From Deltaproteobacteria bacterium (lineage in GTDB: Bacteria > Desulfobacterota > Binatia > DP-6): a stretch of 64,000 bases of DNA. The stretch is taken from positions 1 to 64,000 of the forward strand of contig VBKJ01000139.1 of assembly GCA_005879795.1 (NCBI GenBank), read 5' to 3'. Positions within the stretch are counted from its first letter, which is position 1. Each line of letters opens with the position of its first letter. Of this stretch, positions 51,328-59,971 are shown piece by piece. A program made the position numbers and the translations under genes. A model generated the notes under the pieces. It saw only the letters and a program-made list of their open reading frames with translations, had not been told where the DNA came from and searched no databases.

Positions 51328-53040
51328 CTACGCGGAAGGAGTTCCGCCTTGCGATCCATGTCGCCGCGTCACTCCGGCTGGGGGCTCGACCTGCGGACAT
51401 TCCCCGCTGCGGGCGGAAACGAGCACGAAGCGCAGTCCGCCTGCCATGCCGAACGTACTCGGTAACTCCCGAACGGAAGGGCCGAGACGGGCATAGGCGT
51501 CCCTCCGGACGAGGACGCAGACGGCGCCCTTTGCCAGCAGTGCCTCCACTTCACGCCCGGGGTTCACCGCGAGGATGCGCTGACCGGCATAGAACATGAA
51601 CGGGCTCAGGGTCTCGGGCTTCGGAAAGCCGAACGCGACCAGACGGACGCCGTTGCGAGCCGCGCGCCCCAGTCCTTCACCCCATGGGCGCGTGCTGGAG
51701 AACAGGTTGAACTGGGGGAGCACCCCAATCACGATGATGATGTGAAGTGCGGTCGCGCACGCCGCAGCGGCCACAGCGGCCTGAGCCGGTTTCCGAGCCC
51801 GCCGCGCGGCAAAGAAGCCCCACCCGAGCAGCGCGAGGAGAAGCGCCGCTTCCCACGACGCGGCGCCGGTCGGCACCTGGACCAACTCCCCCGCGAGCGC
51901 CATCGGATGGTGGCTCCCGGTCTCGACCATGCGCATGACGACGTTCGGTTCGAGGGAGAGCAGGACGAGGCCGAGACCCGGGCATGCCAAGAGCAGCACG
52001 ACGGCGAGCAACGACCATGTCGTGCGATCGAGGAGCCGCTCGCCCGCACGCACCCACCACCCCGCGACCAGCACCGCGAGCGCGGGGTAGGCCGGAAGGA
52101 GGTAGTGGGCGCTCTTGCTGGCCGAGGCCGTCAGGGCGAGGGTCATCAGGCCCGCCCACAGGAGGACGAAGAACCTGGCCGGGTCGCCGCGCTCCTGCCA
52201 GGCCGAGGCCACGGCAGCGGGCAGCGCGATCGACCACGAGAAGAGGTCGAGCGCTAGGTTGGGCACATAATAGAGCGCCGAACGGAGGTGGCCTTCCTCC
52301 GGAGCGCCCACGAGTCGACCGAGGTGATTCTTCAGGACGAAGAAAGCGACCGCCCCGCCACCCTCGGCGCGCCAGAGGAGCACGAGCCAGAGCGCTGCTC
52401 CCGACCCGGTCGCGACCGCTGCCCAGACGACATCGCGTGTCCGAAGCCGGCCCCTTCCGACCCACGCCAGGAAAGCGGCGATCGTGATCGACGCCAGCCC
52501 GACTCCGAGAAGGCTCTTCAACCAGAAGGCTGTTCCGGCGGTGACAGCGGCTGCCACCAGGAGAGAACGCCGGCCAGAACGCCAAGCGAGGAAGAAGAGC
52601 GTCAGCGCGAGGGCGGTCGCGCTGGCGGCGGCCGTGTCGGGTGTTCCGGAGCGCGCCATCCACCAGTATTCCGGCGCCGTGGCGAGGATGAGCGCGGCGA
52701 TCCCGGCGCTCGCGCCCACCGCCCGAGCGAGCGCCATCGTCACCAGCACGCCCAGCACCGCCGCCACGGTTGCGGGCCATCGCGCCGCGGCTGCCGAGGG
52801 TCCGCCCGCCAGCCGATAGGCGCCCGCCTGGAGCCAGTAGAACAGCGGAGGTTCCTCCAGGAACGGCGTGCCGTTCAATCGCGGCAAGAGCCAGGTCCGC
52901 TCCGCGCGCATCTCGCGCGAGATCTCCGCCACCCGGGTCTCGTCGGGCGGCCAGAGGTCGGTGCGCCCGATCCCGACCGCAAGGGCAGCCGTGGCGAGCG
53001 CGGCTGCCACCGCGAGGAGTCGCCGGTCCGAGCGACTCAT
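51328..53040 (-). CDS. arnT: ArnT-like lipid A aminoarabinosyltransferase (GT83 family)
   Basis: Membrane glycosyltransferase that in its family moves 4-amino-4-deoxy-L-arabinose from undecaprenyl phosphate to lipid A. The 570-residue protein has about 12 membrane segments. Its first periplasmic loop reads GRTDLWPPDETRVAEISREM, with the Asp-Glu pair essential in ArnT and PMT enzymes, then TWLLPRLNGTPFLEEPPLFYWLQ, the standard second loop. The C-terminal third is a periplasmic domain. Last gene of the arn operon, overlapping arnD by four bases. Function as ArnT rests mainly on the operon; GT83 relatives with other sugars exist. Confidence 0.88.
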   Translation of the reverse strand: MSRSDRRLLAVAAALATAALAVGIGRTDLWPPDETRVAEISREMRAERTWLLPRLNGTPFLEEPPLFYWLQAGAYRLAGGPSAAAARWPATVAAVLGVLVTMALARAVGASAGIAALILATAPEYWWMARSGTPDTAAASATALALTLFFLAWRSGRRSLLVAAAVTAGTAFWLKSLLGVGLASITIAAFLAWVGRGRLRTRDVVWAAVATGSGAALWLVLLWRAEGGGAVAFFVLKNHLGRLVGAPEEGHLRSALYYVPNLALDLFSWSIALPAAVASAWQERGDPARFFVLLWAGLMTLALTASASKSAHYLLPAYPALAVLVAGWWVRAGERLLDRTTWSLLAVVLLLACPGLGLVLLSLEPNVVMRMVETGSHHPMALAGELVQVPTGAASWEAALLLALLGWGFFAARRARKPAQAAVAAAACATALHIIIVIGVLPQFNLFSSTRPWGEGLGRAARNGVRLVAFGFPKPETLSPFMFYAGQRILAVNPGREVEALLAKGAVCVLVRRDAYARLGPSVRELPSTFGMAGGLRFVLVSARSGECPQVEPPAGVTRRHGSQGGTPSA

Positions 53041-53960
53041 TCGCGCGCTTGCGATTCCTGGCCCTGCAGCGCGACCGGCATCGCCCGCCCGGGCACGCGC
53101 CCCTCGCGGACCGCGCAGATCGGGAGTCTCGTGGTGGCCAGCGAGGCGGCCTCGTCACACAGGCGAACGAAGCAGGCCCGGTGCCGCAGGCGTGCCAGCA
53201 GCGTGTCGAGCACGCCGACGTATGGACCTCCCTCGAGCTCGGCGTGAATGGTGTGCACGTTCAACGCGTCCGGTCGCAACAGTCCGACGTAGTAGTCGGC
53301 GAGGTCGGCAGAGCGCCGCGCCGCGCGGCCGTACACTTCATCGAGCGTCGGCAACGTGGTGGGGATCTCGGGTGTCCGGAACACCTGTCCCGCTGCGGCG
53401 GGCAGGTACGGATACGACCCGCGCGTGTCACTGCGGTAGGCGAACCCCGCGGCGTCGACCGCGGCCAGGCTGGCCGAGGTGCAGCGCCAGCCCGGCGCGG
53501 CGAAGCCCCGCGGGTCCGTGCCGAGGATACCGCGGAACACGGTGGCGGCGCGCGTGACCTCGGCGCGCACCTGCGCTTCGCTCAGCCGAGGGAGCCGATC
53601 CTGCCAGCGTGCGTGATCGAAGCCGTGCACGGCGACCTCGTGTCCCGCGGCGGCGAGCCGGCGAAGGGCGTCGGGGAATGCCGTCGCGACGGGGCGCGAC
53701 GGCAAGAGGGTGCCCGACAGCAGGGTCCGCCATCCGTAGACGGCGAGCGCGCGGGTGCGCAGGAGCTTGGCGCCGAAGCGCGGGTCGAGGAGTCGGGCGA
53801 TACGCCGACCCATCCGATCGGGACCGCAGGCGACGAAGAACGAGGCCGGCACCCCGCACCTGGCCAGCAGCTCGGCGATCGCGGGCACCCCTCGGGCAAG
53901 GCCGTCATGCGTGTCGACGTCGACCTTGAGCGCGATGCGGACGTTGCCCCGGTCGCTCAT
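53037..53960 (-). CDS. arnD: 4-deoxy-4-formamido-L-arabinose-phosphoundecaprenol deformylase
   Basis: Removes the formyl group from undecaprenyl-phosphate-Ara4FN, which allows flipping and transfer. The 307-residue polysaccharide-deacetylase-fold protein starts RIALKVDVDTHDGLARGVPA, where ArnD carries its first metal ligand Asp in D-V-D-T, then SFFVACGPDRMGRRIARLL, the HEVAVHGFDHARWQDRL segment (H-x-x-D ligands in V-H-G-x-D-H), GFAAPGWRCTSASLAAVD and NVHTIHAELEGG at the end. Strong match to ArnD by these segments. Overlaps arnT by four bases and the dehydrogenase gene by one. Confidence 0.93.
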   Translation of the reverse strand: MSDRGNVRIALKVDVDTHDGLARGVPAIAELLARCGVPASFFVACGPDRMGRRIARLLDPRFGAKLLRTRALAVYGWRTLLSGTLLPSRPVATAFPDALRRLAAAGHEVAVHGFDHARWQDRLPRLSEAQVRAEVTRAATVFRGILGTDPRGFAAPGWRCTSASLAAVDAAGFAYRSDTRGSYPYLPAAAGQVFRTPEIPTTLPTLDEVYGRAARRSADLADYYVGLLRPDALNVHTIHAELEGGPYVGVLDTLLARLRHRACFVRLCDEAASLATTRLPICAVREGRVPGRAMPVALQGQESQARE

Positions 53961-54934
53961 TAGGGCTGCGCGGCTCGTGCCCTGCCGCCGCGAAACCAGG
54001 CGATCGTCCGGACGAGTCCCTCCGTGAGGGGCGTGGTGGCGCGCACGCCGAGGATGCGCTCCATGCGGCTCACATCCGGCACCCGACGCGGCACGTCCTC
54101 GTAGCTCTCGCCGTAGACGGTCTCCTGGGGCACGAACCGGAGCGTCGACGTCCCGCCGCCGAGCGCGATCATGATCTCGGCGAGGCGGACCATCGACGTC
54201 TCCTCCTGCGTGCCGATGTTGATGAGCTGTCCCTCTGCGCCGCTCAACAGTCCGGCCGCCACCGTCGCACGCACGGCGTCGTCGATGAACGTGAAGCAGC
54301 GGGTCTGGCTCCCGTCACCGATCACGGTGAGCGGCTCCCCGCGCAGGAGCTGCCCCAGGAAGATCGTGATCACGCGTCCGACGTCCAGGCGATCGAGCCG
54401 CGGCCCATAGACGTTGAAATAGCGGAGGATCGTGATGGGCAGGCCGAGCCGGCGGTACGCCAGGCAGAAGTGCTCGGCGGCCGCCTTGGACGTCGCGTAG
54501 CACCAGCGGTCGATGCTCGTCGGGCCGAGCACCCGGTCGGCGTCCTCCGCCCAGGGCACCGCGGGGTTGCGGCCGTAGACCTCGGAGGTCGAGCTGAAGA
54601 CCATGCGCCGACCGTGCTTGTACGCGGCGCGCAGGACGTTCTGGGTGCCGTTCACATTCACGTTGAGCACGTGGTACGGGTCCGCGACGTAGTGCTCGAC
54701 GCCGACCACCCCGGCGAGGTGGTAGATCACGTCGGCCTGCGCCGCCACCCCATCGACGATCTCCGGGTTCATGACCGAGTCGACGACGAGGTGAAAGCGC
54801 GGGTGCCCCAGCAGGGGGCGGATCTTCGCCTGCGAGCCCGAGTCGAGGACGATCACCTCGTCGCCCCGGGCGATGAAGGCATCGGCGAGGTGTGAGCCCA
54901 CGAAGCCTGCGCCACCCGTAATGAGGACTCTCAT
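53960..54934 (-). CDS. arnA: UDP-glucuronate decarboxylase/dehydrogenase, ArnA C-terminal domain as a separate protein
   Basis: NAD-dependent SDR enzyme that oxidises and decarboxylates UDP-glucuronate to UDP-Ara4O. The 324-residue protein has RVLITGGAGFVGSHLADAFI (NAD), LAGVVGVEHYVADPYHVLNVNVNGTQNVL, FSSTSEVYGRNPAVPW (the Ser-Glu pair known to be catalytic in ArnA), WCYATSKAAAEHFCLAYRR (Tyr-x3-Lys) and RYFNVYGPRL. In E. coli this domain is fused behind a formyltransferase; here it is a free gene that overlaps the formyltransferase gene by ATGA. Other UDP-xylose synthases share much of this, so the exact product rests on the operon. Confidence 0.88.
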   Translation of the reverse strand: MRVLITGGAGFVGSHLADAFIARGDEVIVLDSGSQAKIRPLLGHPRFHLVVDSVMNPEIVDGVAAQADVIYHLAGVVGVEHYVADPYHVLNVNVNGTQNVLRAAYKHGRRMVFSSTSEVYGRNPAVPWAEDADRVLGPTSIDRWCYATSKAAAEHFCLAYRRLGLPITILRYFNVYGPRLDRLDVGRVITIFLGQLLRGEPLTVIGDGSQTRCFTFIDDAVRATVAAGLLSGAEGQLINIGTQEETSMVRLAEIMIALGGGTSTLRFVPQETVYGESYEDVPRRVPDVSRMERILGVRATTPLTEGLVRTIAWFRGGRARAAQP

Positions 54935-55887
54935 GCCCGCTCCCGCGCCGCATCGTCGCCGCCGAGTCGCTCGCCCCTGACGAGGCCCGTTCGCACCGCG
55001 AGCTCGTCCGCGCGCTCCTCGTCGCGGCCGGCGACCTGCACGCGGCCCAGCAGCAGGGCCCCGCTCCCGGTCGCCACGACCACGCCCGCGCCCGGCCGGA
55101 TCTCCACCACTTCCCCTGGGGCACCGAGGCGAGGACCGAGGTCCAGCGGACGCGCCCACCACACGAAGAGCCGCGCGCCCCGGTAGATCGTGAACGCCCC
55201 CGGATAGGGAGCCGTGACCGCCCGGATCAGGTCGTAGAGTCGCCGCGCGGGCTGGTCCCACGCGATCCGACCGTCCTCCGGGCGGCGCCCACCGAAGTAT
55301 GTGGCCCGCGCGTCGTCCTGCGGGATGCGGGGGGCGGTGCCGGCCGCCAGCAGCGGGTAGGTCTCGCGGAGGAGGGAGCGAGCAACGTCGCCAAGCTTGC
55401 GGTTGAGGCTGAGCGCCGTGTCGTCCTCGGCGATCGGTACGGCCCGCTGCGCCACGATGTCGCCCCGGTCGGGCTTGGCCTCCATGTAGTGGAGCGTCAC
55501 CCCGGTCTCCCGCTCGCCGTTGATCAGCACCCAGTTGACCGGACAGCGACCCCGGTAGCGCGGCAGAAGCGAGCCATGCAGATTGAGCGCTCCCCGCCGC
55601 GCCAGAGCGAGCACATCCGGCCCGACGATCTCGCGGAAGTAGAAGGAGAAGAGAAAGTCGGGGGCCAGCCGCGCGATCTCCGCGACCACGTCGGGCGCGT
55701 TCACGGACGGCGGGAGGAGAACGGGCAGACTCGCTTGCCGGGCGCGCTCGGCGACCGAGCGGAACCAGATGTTCTCGGTTGCAGGGTCGGGATGCGTCAC
55801 GACCAGCGCGACCTCGGCGCCGAGCGCCAGGAGCTCGTCGAGGCAGACGTAGCCGATGTCCTGGTATGCCATCACGACGACGCGCAC
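54931..55887 (-). CDS. arnA: UDP-Ara4N formyltransferase, ArnA N-terminal domain as a separate protein
   Basis: Transfers a formyl group from 10-formyltetrahydrofolate to UDP-L-Ara4N. The 318-residue protein matches ArnA residues 1-300: MAYQDIGYVCLDELLALGAE, VVTHPDPATENIWFRSVAERA, FLFSFYFREIVGPDVLALA, GALNLHGSLLPRYRGRCPVNW (the catalytic Asn and His), MEAKPDRGDIVAQRAVPI (catalytic Asp) and the C-terminal OB-like domain with GARLFVWWARPLDLG. All three catalytic residues are present. It overlaps arnC by 16 bp and its partner domain gene by four. Splitting ArnA in two is documented in some lineages; here the two halves keep their order. Confidence 0.92.
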   Translation of the reverse strand: MRVVVMAYQDIGYVCLDELLALGAEVALVVTHPDPATENIWFRSVAERARQASLPVLLPPSVNAPDVVAEIARLAPDFLFSFYFREIVGPDVLALARRGALNLHGSLLPRYRGRCPVNWVLINGERETGVTLHYMEAKPDRGDIVAQRAVPIAEDDTALSLNRKLGDVARSLLRETYPLLAAGTAPRIPQDDARATYFGGRRPEDGRIAWDQPARRLYDLIRAVTAPYPGAFTIYRGARLFVWWARPLDLGPRLGAPGEVVEIRPGAGVVVATGSGALLLGRVQVAGRDEERADELAVRTGLVRGERLGGDDAARERA

Positions 55888-56873
55888 GGCTCCTCCGGGT
55901 CGGCCGGGTAGACGGCACGGACGATGTAGGGCGGCCGGCGGCGCACCTCGACGTAGATGCGGCCCACGTATTCGCCGACGAGCCCCACGGCGAAGATGAG
56001 GATCCCCACGAACACGAACAGGATGGCAAAGAGGGTGAAGAGGCCCTCACTCTCCGGGCCGAGGACCAGCCGCCGGATCAGGAGAAAGGCGCCGAAGGCG
56101 ATCCCGAGCAGCGACACCCCGAGACCCGCAAGCGACACGAGCTGGATCGGGACGAGCGAGAAGCCGGTCACGAGGTCGAAGCCGAGCTGCATGAACCGGA
56201 GCGGCGAGTAGCGCGAGCGCCCCGCCATGCGGGCCTCGTGCCGGATCGAGATCTCGGTTGGCCGCCGCGCCAGCCAGGCGCCGAGTGCCGGAATGAAGAG
56301 CGCGCGCTCGGCGAGGTGGAGGATCTCCTCGACCACCGGGCGCCGATAGGCCCGCAACATGGAGCCGCAGTCGGTCATGGGTACCCCGACGGCCAGGGAA
56401 GCGAGACGGCTCACGAGCGCAGAGATCGCGCGGCGTAGGAACGGGTCGTTGCGGCCCTCGCGGCGCGTACCGACCGCGTCGTAGCCCGCGTCGATCTCTG
56501 CCAGGAGCCGTGGGATCTCCTCGGGCGGGTTCTGCAGGTCCGCGTCGAGCGTGACCACCACCTCGCCGCGGGCGTGGGCGAAGCCGGCCAGCACTGCTGC
56601 ATGCTGCCCGGCATTGCGCGCAAGCGCCACCACCTTCACGGACGGATCCCATCCCTGGATGAGCAGCAACTCCTCGAGCGAACGGTCCCTGCTGCCGTCG
56701 TCGACGTAGACGACCTCGAACGAGCGGGCGAGCTGCTGGAGGACCTGGTGGAGCCGGGTGTGCAGGCGCGGGATGCTCGCGGACTCGTTGAAGACAGGGA
56801 TGACGACCGAGACCGCCGGCTGCGGGAGGGTGTCCGCCGGCAGTGACTGCGCCCCGGCCCGCTCAAGCTGCAT
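55872..56873 (-). CDS. arnC: Undecaprenyl-phosphate 4-deoxy-4-formamido-L-arabinose transferase
   Basis: GT2 glycosyltransferase that puts Ara4FN on undecaprenyl phosphate. The 333-residue protein has VSVVIPVFNESASIPRLHTRL (N-terminal A motif), FEVVYVDDGSRDRSLEEL, VVTLDADLQNPPEEIPRLL (DAD metal site), GTRREGRNDPFLRRAISALV, and at the C-terminus two membrane helices (VSLAGLGVSLLGIAFGAFLL; LFAILFVFVGILIFAVGLVG) ending in EYVGRIYVEVRRRPPYIV, all typical of ArnC. ATG 56873 overlaps the end of arnB by 11 bp. Other polyprenyl-P hexosyltransferases are similar; the operon makes ArnC likely. Confidence 0.92.
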   Translation of the reverse strand: MQLERAGAQSLPADTLPQPAVSVVIPVFNESASIPRLHTRLHQVLQQLARSFEVVYVDDGSRDRSLEELLLIQGWDPSVKVVALARNAGQHAAVLAGFAHARGEVVVTLDADLQNPPEEIPRLLAEIDAGYDAVGTRREGRNDPFLRRAISALVSRLASLAVGVPMTDCGSMLRAYRRPVVEEILHLAERALFIPALGAWLARRPTEISIRHEARMAGRSRYSPLRFMQLGFDLVTGFSLVPIQLVSLAGLGVSLLGIAFGAFLLIRRLVLGPESEGLFTLFAILFVFVGILIFAVGLVGEYVGRIYVEVRRRPPYIVRAVYPADPEEPCASS

Positions 56874-58026
56874 GGCGCCGCAGGATCTCTTCGAGCGCAC
56901 TGGCCACGTCCTCTACATCCGCGCGCGTCATGCCGGGAAACAGCGGCAGGGACAGGATGCGCTCGGAGGCGCGCGTCGCATGCGGCAGGGCATCGGGCCG
57001 CAGCGCGAGCTGCTCGCGGTAGAGGCGGTGGAGGTGGAGGGCCTTGAAGTGCAGGCCGACCCCGATGTTCGCGGCGAGGAGGGCGTCCATCACCTCGTCC
57101 CGCCCGACCCGGAGCGCCTCGAGCTGGAGACGGACCACGAGCAGGTGCCAGGCGTGTCGCGCGGGGTAGGGCACGGGCGCCAGCATCTCGACCGCGGGGA
57201 CGTGCGCGAGGGCTTGCCGATACCAGCAAGCGATGCGCGTTCGGGCCTCGATGAACTCCTGCAGTCGCGTGAGCTGAGCCAGCCCGAGCGCCGCTTGCAG
57301 GTCCGTCATGTTGTACTTGAAGCCGAGCGCGACGATGTCGTAGCCGGGGTTGCCGCGCCGCCCGTATCGGCTCCAGGCGTCGCGGGCGATCCCGTGGAAA
57401 CGCAACAGCCGCAGGCGCTCGGCCAGGTCGGCATCGTCCGTGACGACCATGCCCCCTTCACCGGTCGTGATTGCCTTGATCGGATGGAAGCTGAAGACCG
57501 CTGCCGCGCTCCCGCTGCCGATCGGCCGCCCGCGGTATGTCGTCCCGAGCGCGTGGGCCGCGTCCTCGATCACCGCGAGGCCATGATCGGCGGCGATCGC
57601 CCGGAGTCGGTCGAGGTCGGCGGGTTGCCCGGCGAAATGCACCGGCAGGACCGCGCGGGTGCGCGACGTGAGCGCGCGAGCGACGGCCGCCGGGTCGATG
57701 TTGAGCGTTCCGGGATCGACGTCGACGAAGACCGGCCGCGCCCCGACCGCGAGGATCATGTTCCCGGTCGCGGCCCACGTCATGGGGGTGGTGACGACCT
57801 CGTCGCTGGGCCCGACGCCCGCCGCCAGGAGGGCGAGGTGGAGGCCGGCGGTGGCGGAGCTGGTCGCGACCCCGTGCGCAGCGCCGACGGTCTCGGCGAA
57901 TGCCTCCTCGAAGCGCGCGACGCGCGGGCCGCTGGTCAACCATCCCGAACGGAGGCAGGCGGTCACTTCTTCGATTTCCTGCGACCCGATCGACGGGCGG
58001 GACAGTGGGAGAAAGTCGGGGCGCAC
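56863..58026 (-). CDS. arnB: UDP-4-amino-4-deoxy-L-arabinose--oxoglutarate aminotransferase
   Basis: PLP enzyme of the DegT/DnrJ/EryC1/StrS class that makes UDP-Ara4N from UDP-Ara4O and glutamate. The 387-residue protein starts RPDFLPLSRPSIGSQEIEEV, has GVATSSATAGLHLALLAAGV, VVTTPMTWAATGNMILAVGA, VEDAAHALGTTYRGRPIG, VFSFHPIKAITTGEGGMV (the PLP Lys in P-I-K) and YNMTDLQAALGLAQLTRL. GTG 58026 follows AAAGGAG. First gene of the arn operon, all six downstream genes overlapping. It is divergent from the ArnE-like gene with 193 bp between. Confidence 0.93.
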   Translation of the reverse strand: MRPDFLPLSRPSIGSQEIEEVTACLRSGWLTSGPRVARFEEAFAETVGAAHGVATSSATAGLHLALLAAGVGPSDEVVTTPMTWAATGNMILAVGARPVFVDVDPGTLNIDPAAVARALTSRTRAVLPVHFAGQPADLDRLRAIAADHGLAVIEDAAHALGTTYRGRPIGSGSAAAVFSFHPIKAITTGEGGMVVTDDADLAERLRLLRFHGIARDAWSRYGRRGNPGYDIVALGFKYNMTDLQAALGLAQLTRLQEFIEARTRIACWYRQALAHVPAVEMLAPVPYPARHAWHLLVVRLQLEALRVGRDEVMDALLAANIGVGLHFKALHLHRLYREQLALRPDALPHATRASERILSLPLFPGMTRADVEDVASALEEILRRHAA

Positions 58027-58219
58027 GCGGCTCCTTTCTCCGACGCCAGTCCTGTGCGTCGGAGCAGCAGTGCCAGGCCCCCCCCGAACCCGCCAGCGCG
58101 CTCGTCCATAGCAGGGCGTCGAGCCGAAGCCAAGGAGCCCGCAGGCGTTGCGGCAGCCGTCCGGGACTTGCTAGGTATCCGCCGCACGCCGCCCGGCATG
58201 ACGATTGGAGCGCTGCTCG

Positions 58220-58573
58220 ATGATCCCCCTTCTGATCCTGCTCGAAAATATCCTCGCGGTTGCTGCCCAACTCTCCCTGCGCCACGGGGCGGCGAGATTC
58301 GCCGATCAGCCGTTGGCGCCGTCGATCCTTCTGGAGCCGGTCAGGAACCCCTACATCCTGTGCGGCCTGCTCCTGCACGGCATGAGCTTCTTCCTCTACA
58401 TCTTCATCCTATCGAGGCTCCGGCTGAACGTGCTCTACCCGGTCGCGACCGGTCTCTCGATCGTGCTCATCACGATCCTGTCCGTCGTCCTCCTCGGCGA
58501 GCGCCTGAGCGCTGCGCAGGGGGTCGGCATCGCCGCGATCGCGGGCGGGATCGCCCTGGTATTCACGACCTGA
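58220..58573 (+). CDS. EmrE/ArnE-like small membrane transporter subunit
   Basis: A 117-residue protein with four membrane helices of the EamA/SMR type: IPLLILLENILAVAAQLSLR, NPYILCGLLLHGMSFFLYIF, LNVLYPVATGLSIVLITILS and AAQGVGIAAIAGGIALVF. In other bacteria ArnE and ArnF, two such proteins, together flip undecaprenyl-P-Ara4N across the inner membrane. Here a single gene lies divergent to the operon; ArnE/F-type subunits often keep the SRLRLNVLYPVATGL motif seen here. It could act as a homodimer. ATG 58220 is taken over the TTG at 58205. Confidence 0.78.
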   Translation: MIPLLILLENILAVAAQLSLRHGAARFADQPLAPSILLEPVRNPYILCGLLLHGMSFFLYIFILSRLRLNVLYPVATGLSIVLITILSVVLLGERLSAAQGVGIAAIAGGIALVFTT

Positions 58574-58585
58574 AGTCCGAGGCGA

Positions 58586-59710
58586 TCAGAAATACGATTG
58601 CAGCGTGCCCCTGCGCCGAACGTCGAGCGTGGCGCAGTGGAACGATCCGCCGAAGGGCTTGTAGTGCATGAAAGGGCACGGAATGGGCTCGAGGCCGTGG
58701 TCCTTCAGCAACTCGATCATCGACACCTGCGACCGCTCCACCACCACCCGCTTCGGGTCCAGCATCAGGACGTTCAGGCTGATCCACTTACTCACCATCG
58801 AGAGATGGAGGTTACGCAGGCCCCGGATGGGATCGGGCTCCGGCGCAACGAGGATGTCCCACGACTTGAGGATGGGTGGGAGTTCCTTGGGATCGACGTA
58901 TTCTGGATTGATCAGCACCTTTCCCGGCGCGAGCGGCACGAAGGTGGTATCGATGTGGAGCGGCTGCGGGCAGTGGCTCTTGATCTCGTGAATGCGGAAC
59001 TGGGGGCCCAGGTGGCGACGCAGCCACTCGATGCCCGACGCATTGGTGGCGTTGCTGCGGGTGACGAACAGGTCGGTACCGCAGCGGACGAAATCGGCGG
59101 CATCGAACAGCGGCTCGAACTCGTTGATGATGTAACGGACCGGCTCACCCTTGGCCGGCGGCCTGAAATGATCGTCGTACAGACGATCGAGCAACTGCGG
59201 CTTCGGCGCGGATATCCAGCGCGCCCCCTGCGACCAGTACTCTTTGAGCAGCGTGCGGTAGGCGTGGGTCTCGAAATAGCGCGAGCGCCACGCCATCGGT
59301 GTCTCTATGATCTGGTCGCCGATCACCAAGATGCCGTCGCGCGGGCTCGCGGTGCAGAAGCCGCTGGAGGTCCAGTTCGGTGAGCTGAAGCGAATGGAGA
59401 AGTCGACGATGTCCGGCCGGCGGACCTTGATACCCTCCGATTCGAGCAGGCGAACGAAGCCCCCGAGCTCCTTCTGCGCCGGCTGGACGAGGAGCCTCGG
59501 GTATCGCCGACCGGCGAGCAGCGGATAGAGACGGGCCGCCCTAGCCGGAAGGTTGCCGACCATCGTGACGTGGCCGGGTGGTGCGGCGGCGCCCTCGAGG
59601 CGACCGACGACGACCTCCTCCAGCGGATCCCACTCGTTCCAGGAGTTGACCACGCAGGCATGTGCGGTCTCGGCTGACCGCTCGGGTTCTGGTGCGATGG
59701 CCCGCGACAT
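58586..59710 (-). CDS. Glycine amidinotransferase family protein
   Basis: Amidinotransferases move the amidino group of arginine to an amine, making a guanidino compound. The 374-residue protein has NSWNEWDPLEEVVVGRLEGA at the N-terminus (as in AGAT), an Asp in EFEPLFDAADFVRCGTDLFV, the catalytic His in QPLHIDTTFVPLAPGKVLIN and the catalytic Cys in GGSFHCATLDVRRRG at residue 359. The triad is complete. The acceptor is unknown: AGAT uses glycine; relatives use inosamine phosphates, lysine or polyketide starters. ATG 59710 has GGGAGGCTTC before it. Convergent with the ArnE-like gene, 12 bp apart, and outside the arn operon. Confidence 0.88.
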   Translation of the reverse strand: MSRAIAPEPERSAETAHACVVNSWNEWDPLEEVVVGRLEGAAAPPGHVTMVGNLPARAARLYPLLAGRRYPRLLVQPAQKELGGFVRLLESEGIKVRRPDIVDFSIRFSSPNWTSSGFCTASPRDGILVIGDQIIETPMAWRSRYFETHAYRTLLKEYWSQGARWISAPKPQLLDRLYDDHFRPPAKGEPVRYIINEFEPLFDAADFVRCGTDLFVTRSNATNASGIEWLRRHLGPQFRIHEIKSHCPQPLHIDTTFVPLAPGKVLINPEYVDPKELPPILKSWDILVAPEPDPIRGLRNLHLSMVSKWISLNVLMLDPKRVVVERSQVSMIELLKDHGLEPIPCPFMHYKPFGGSFHCATLDVRRRGTLQSYF

Positions 59711-59742
59711 GAAGCCTCCCAAAGGCAAACGGCGAGGGCCCT

Positions 59743-59771
59743 CCGATAATCGTCTGGCGAGAACGAGTCAA
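59743..59771 (-). promoter_or_regulatory. Promoter of the amidinotransferase gene
   Basis: Minus strand TTGACT (59766-59771), 17-bp spacer, TATCGG (59743-59748). Leader about 30 nt with a GGGAGG ribosome binding site. Confidence 0.6.
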
Positions 59772-59971
59772 CGAGAGGGCCGCGGCGTAGCGCGCCGGGA
59801 TGCGAACCGGCTCACCGGCACCGCCAGTCCCCGATGGCCTCGCCTCTCAGCTCGACGGCGGGCGGCTTCCTTCGCAGCGCCTGTTCACCGGCCCGTTTGT
59901 TCATCCGTCTGGGCGGTGCGCGCGGCCTCTACGCGCCGCCGTCCGGCGCCGCAGTTCGAGGCGGCCGGCGC

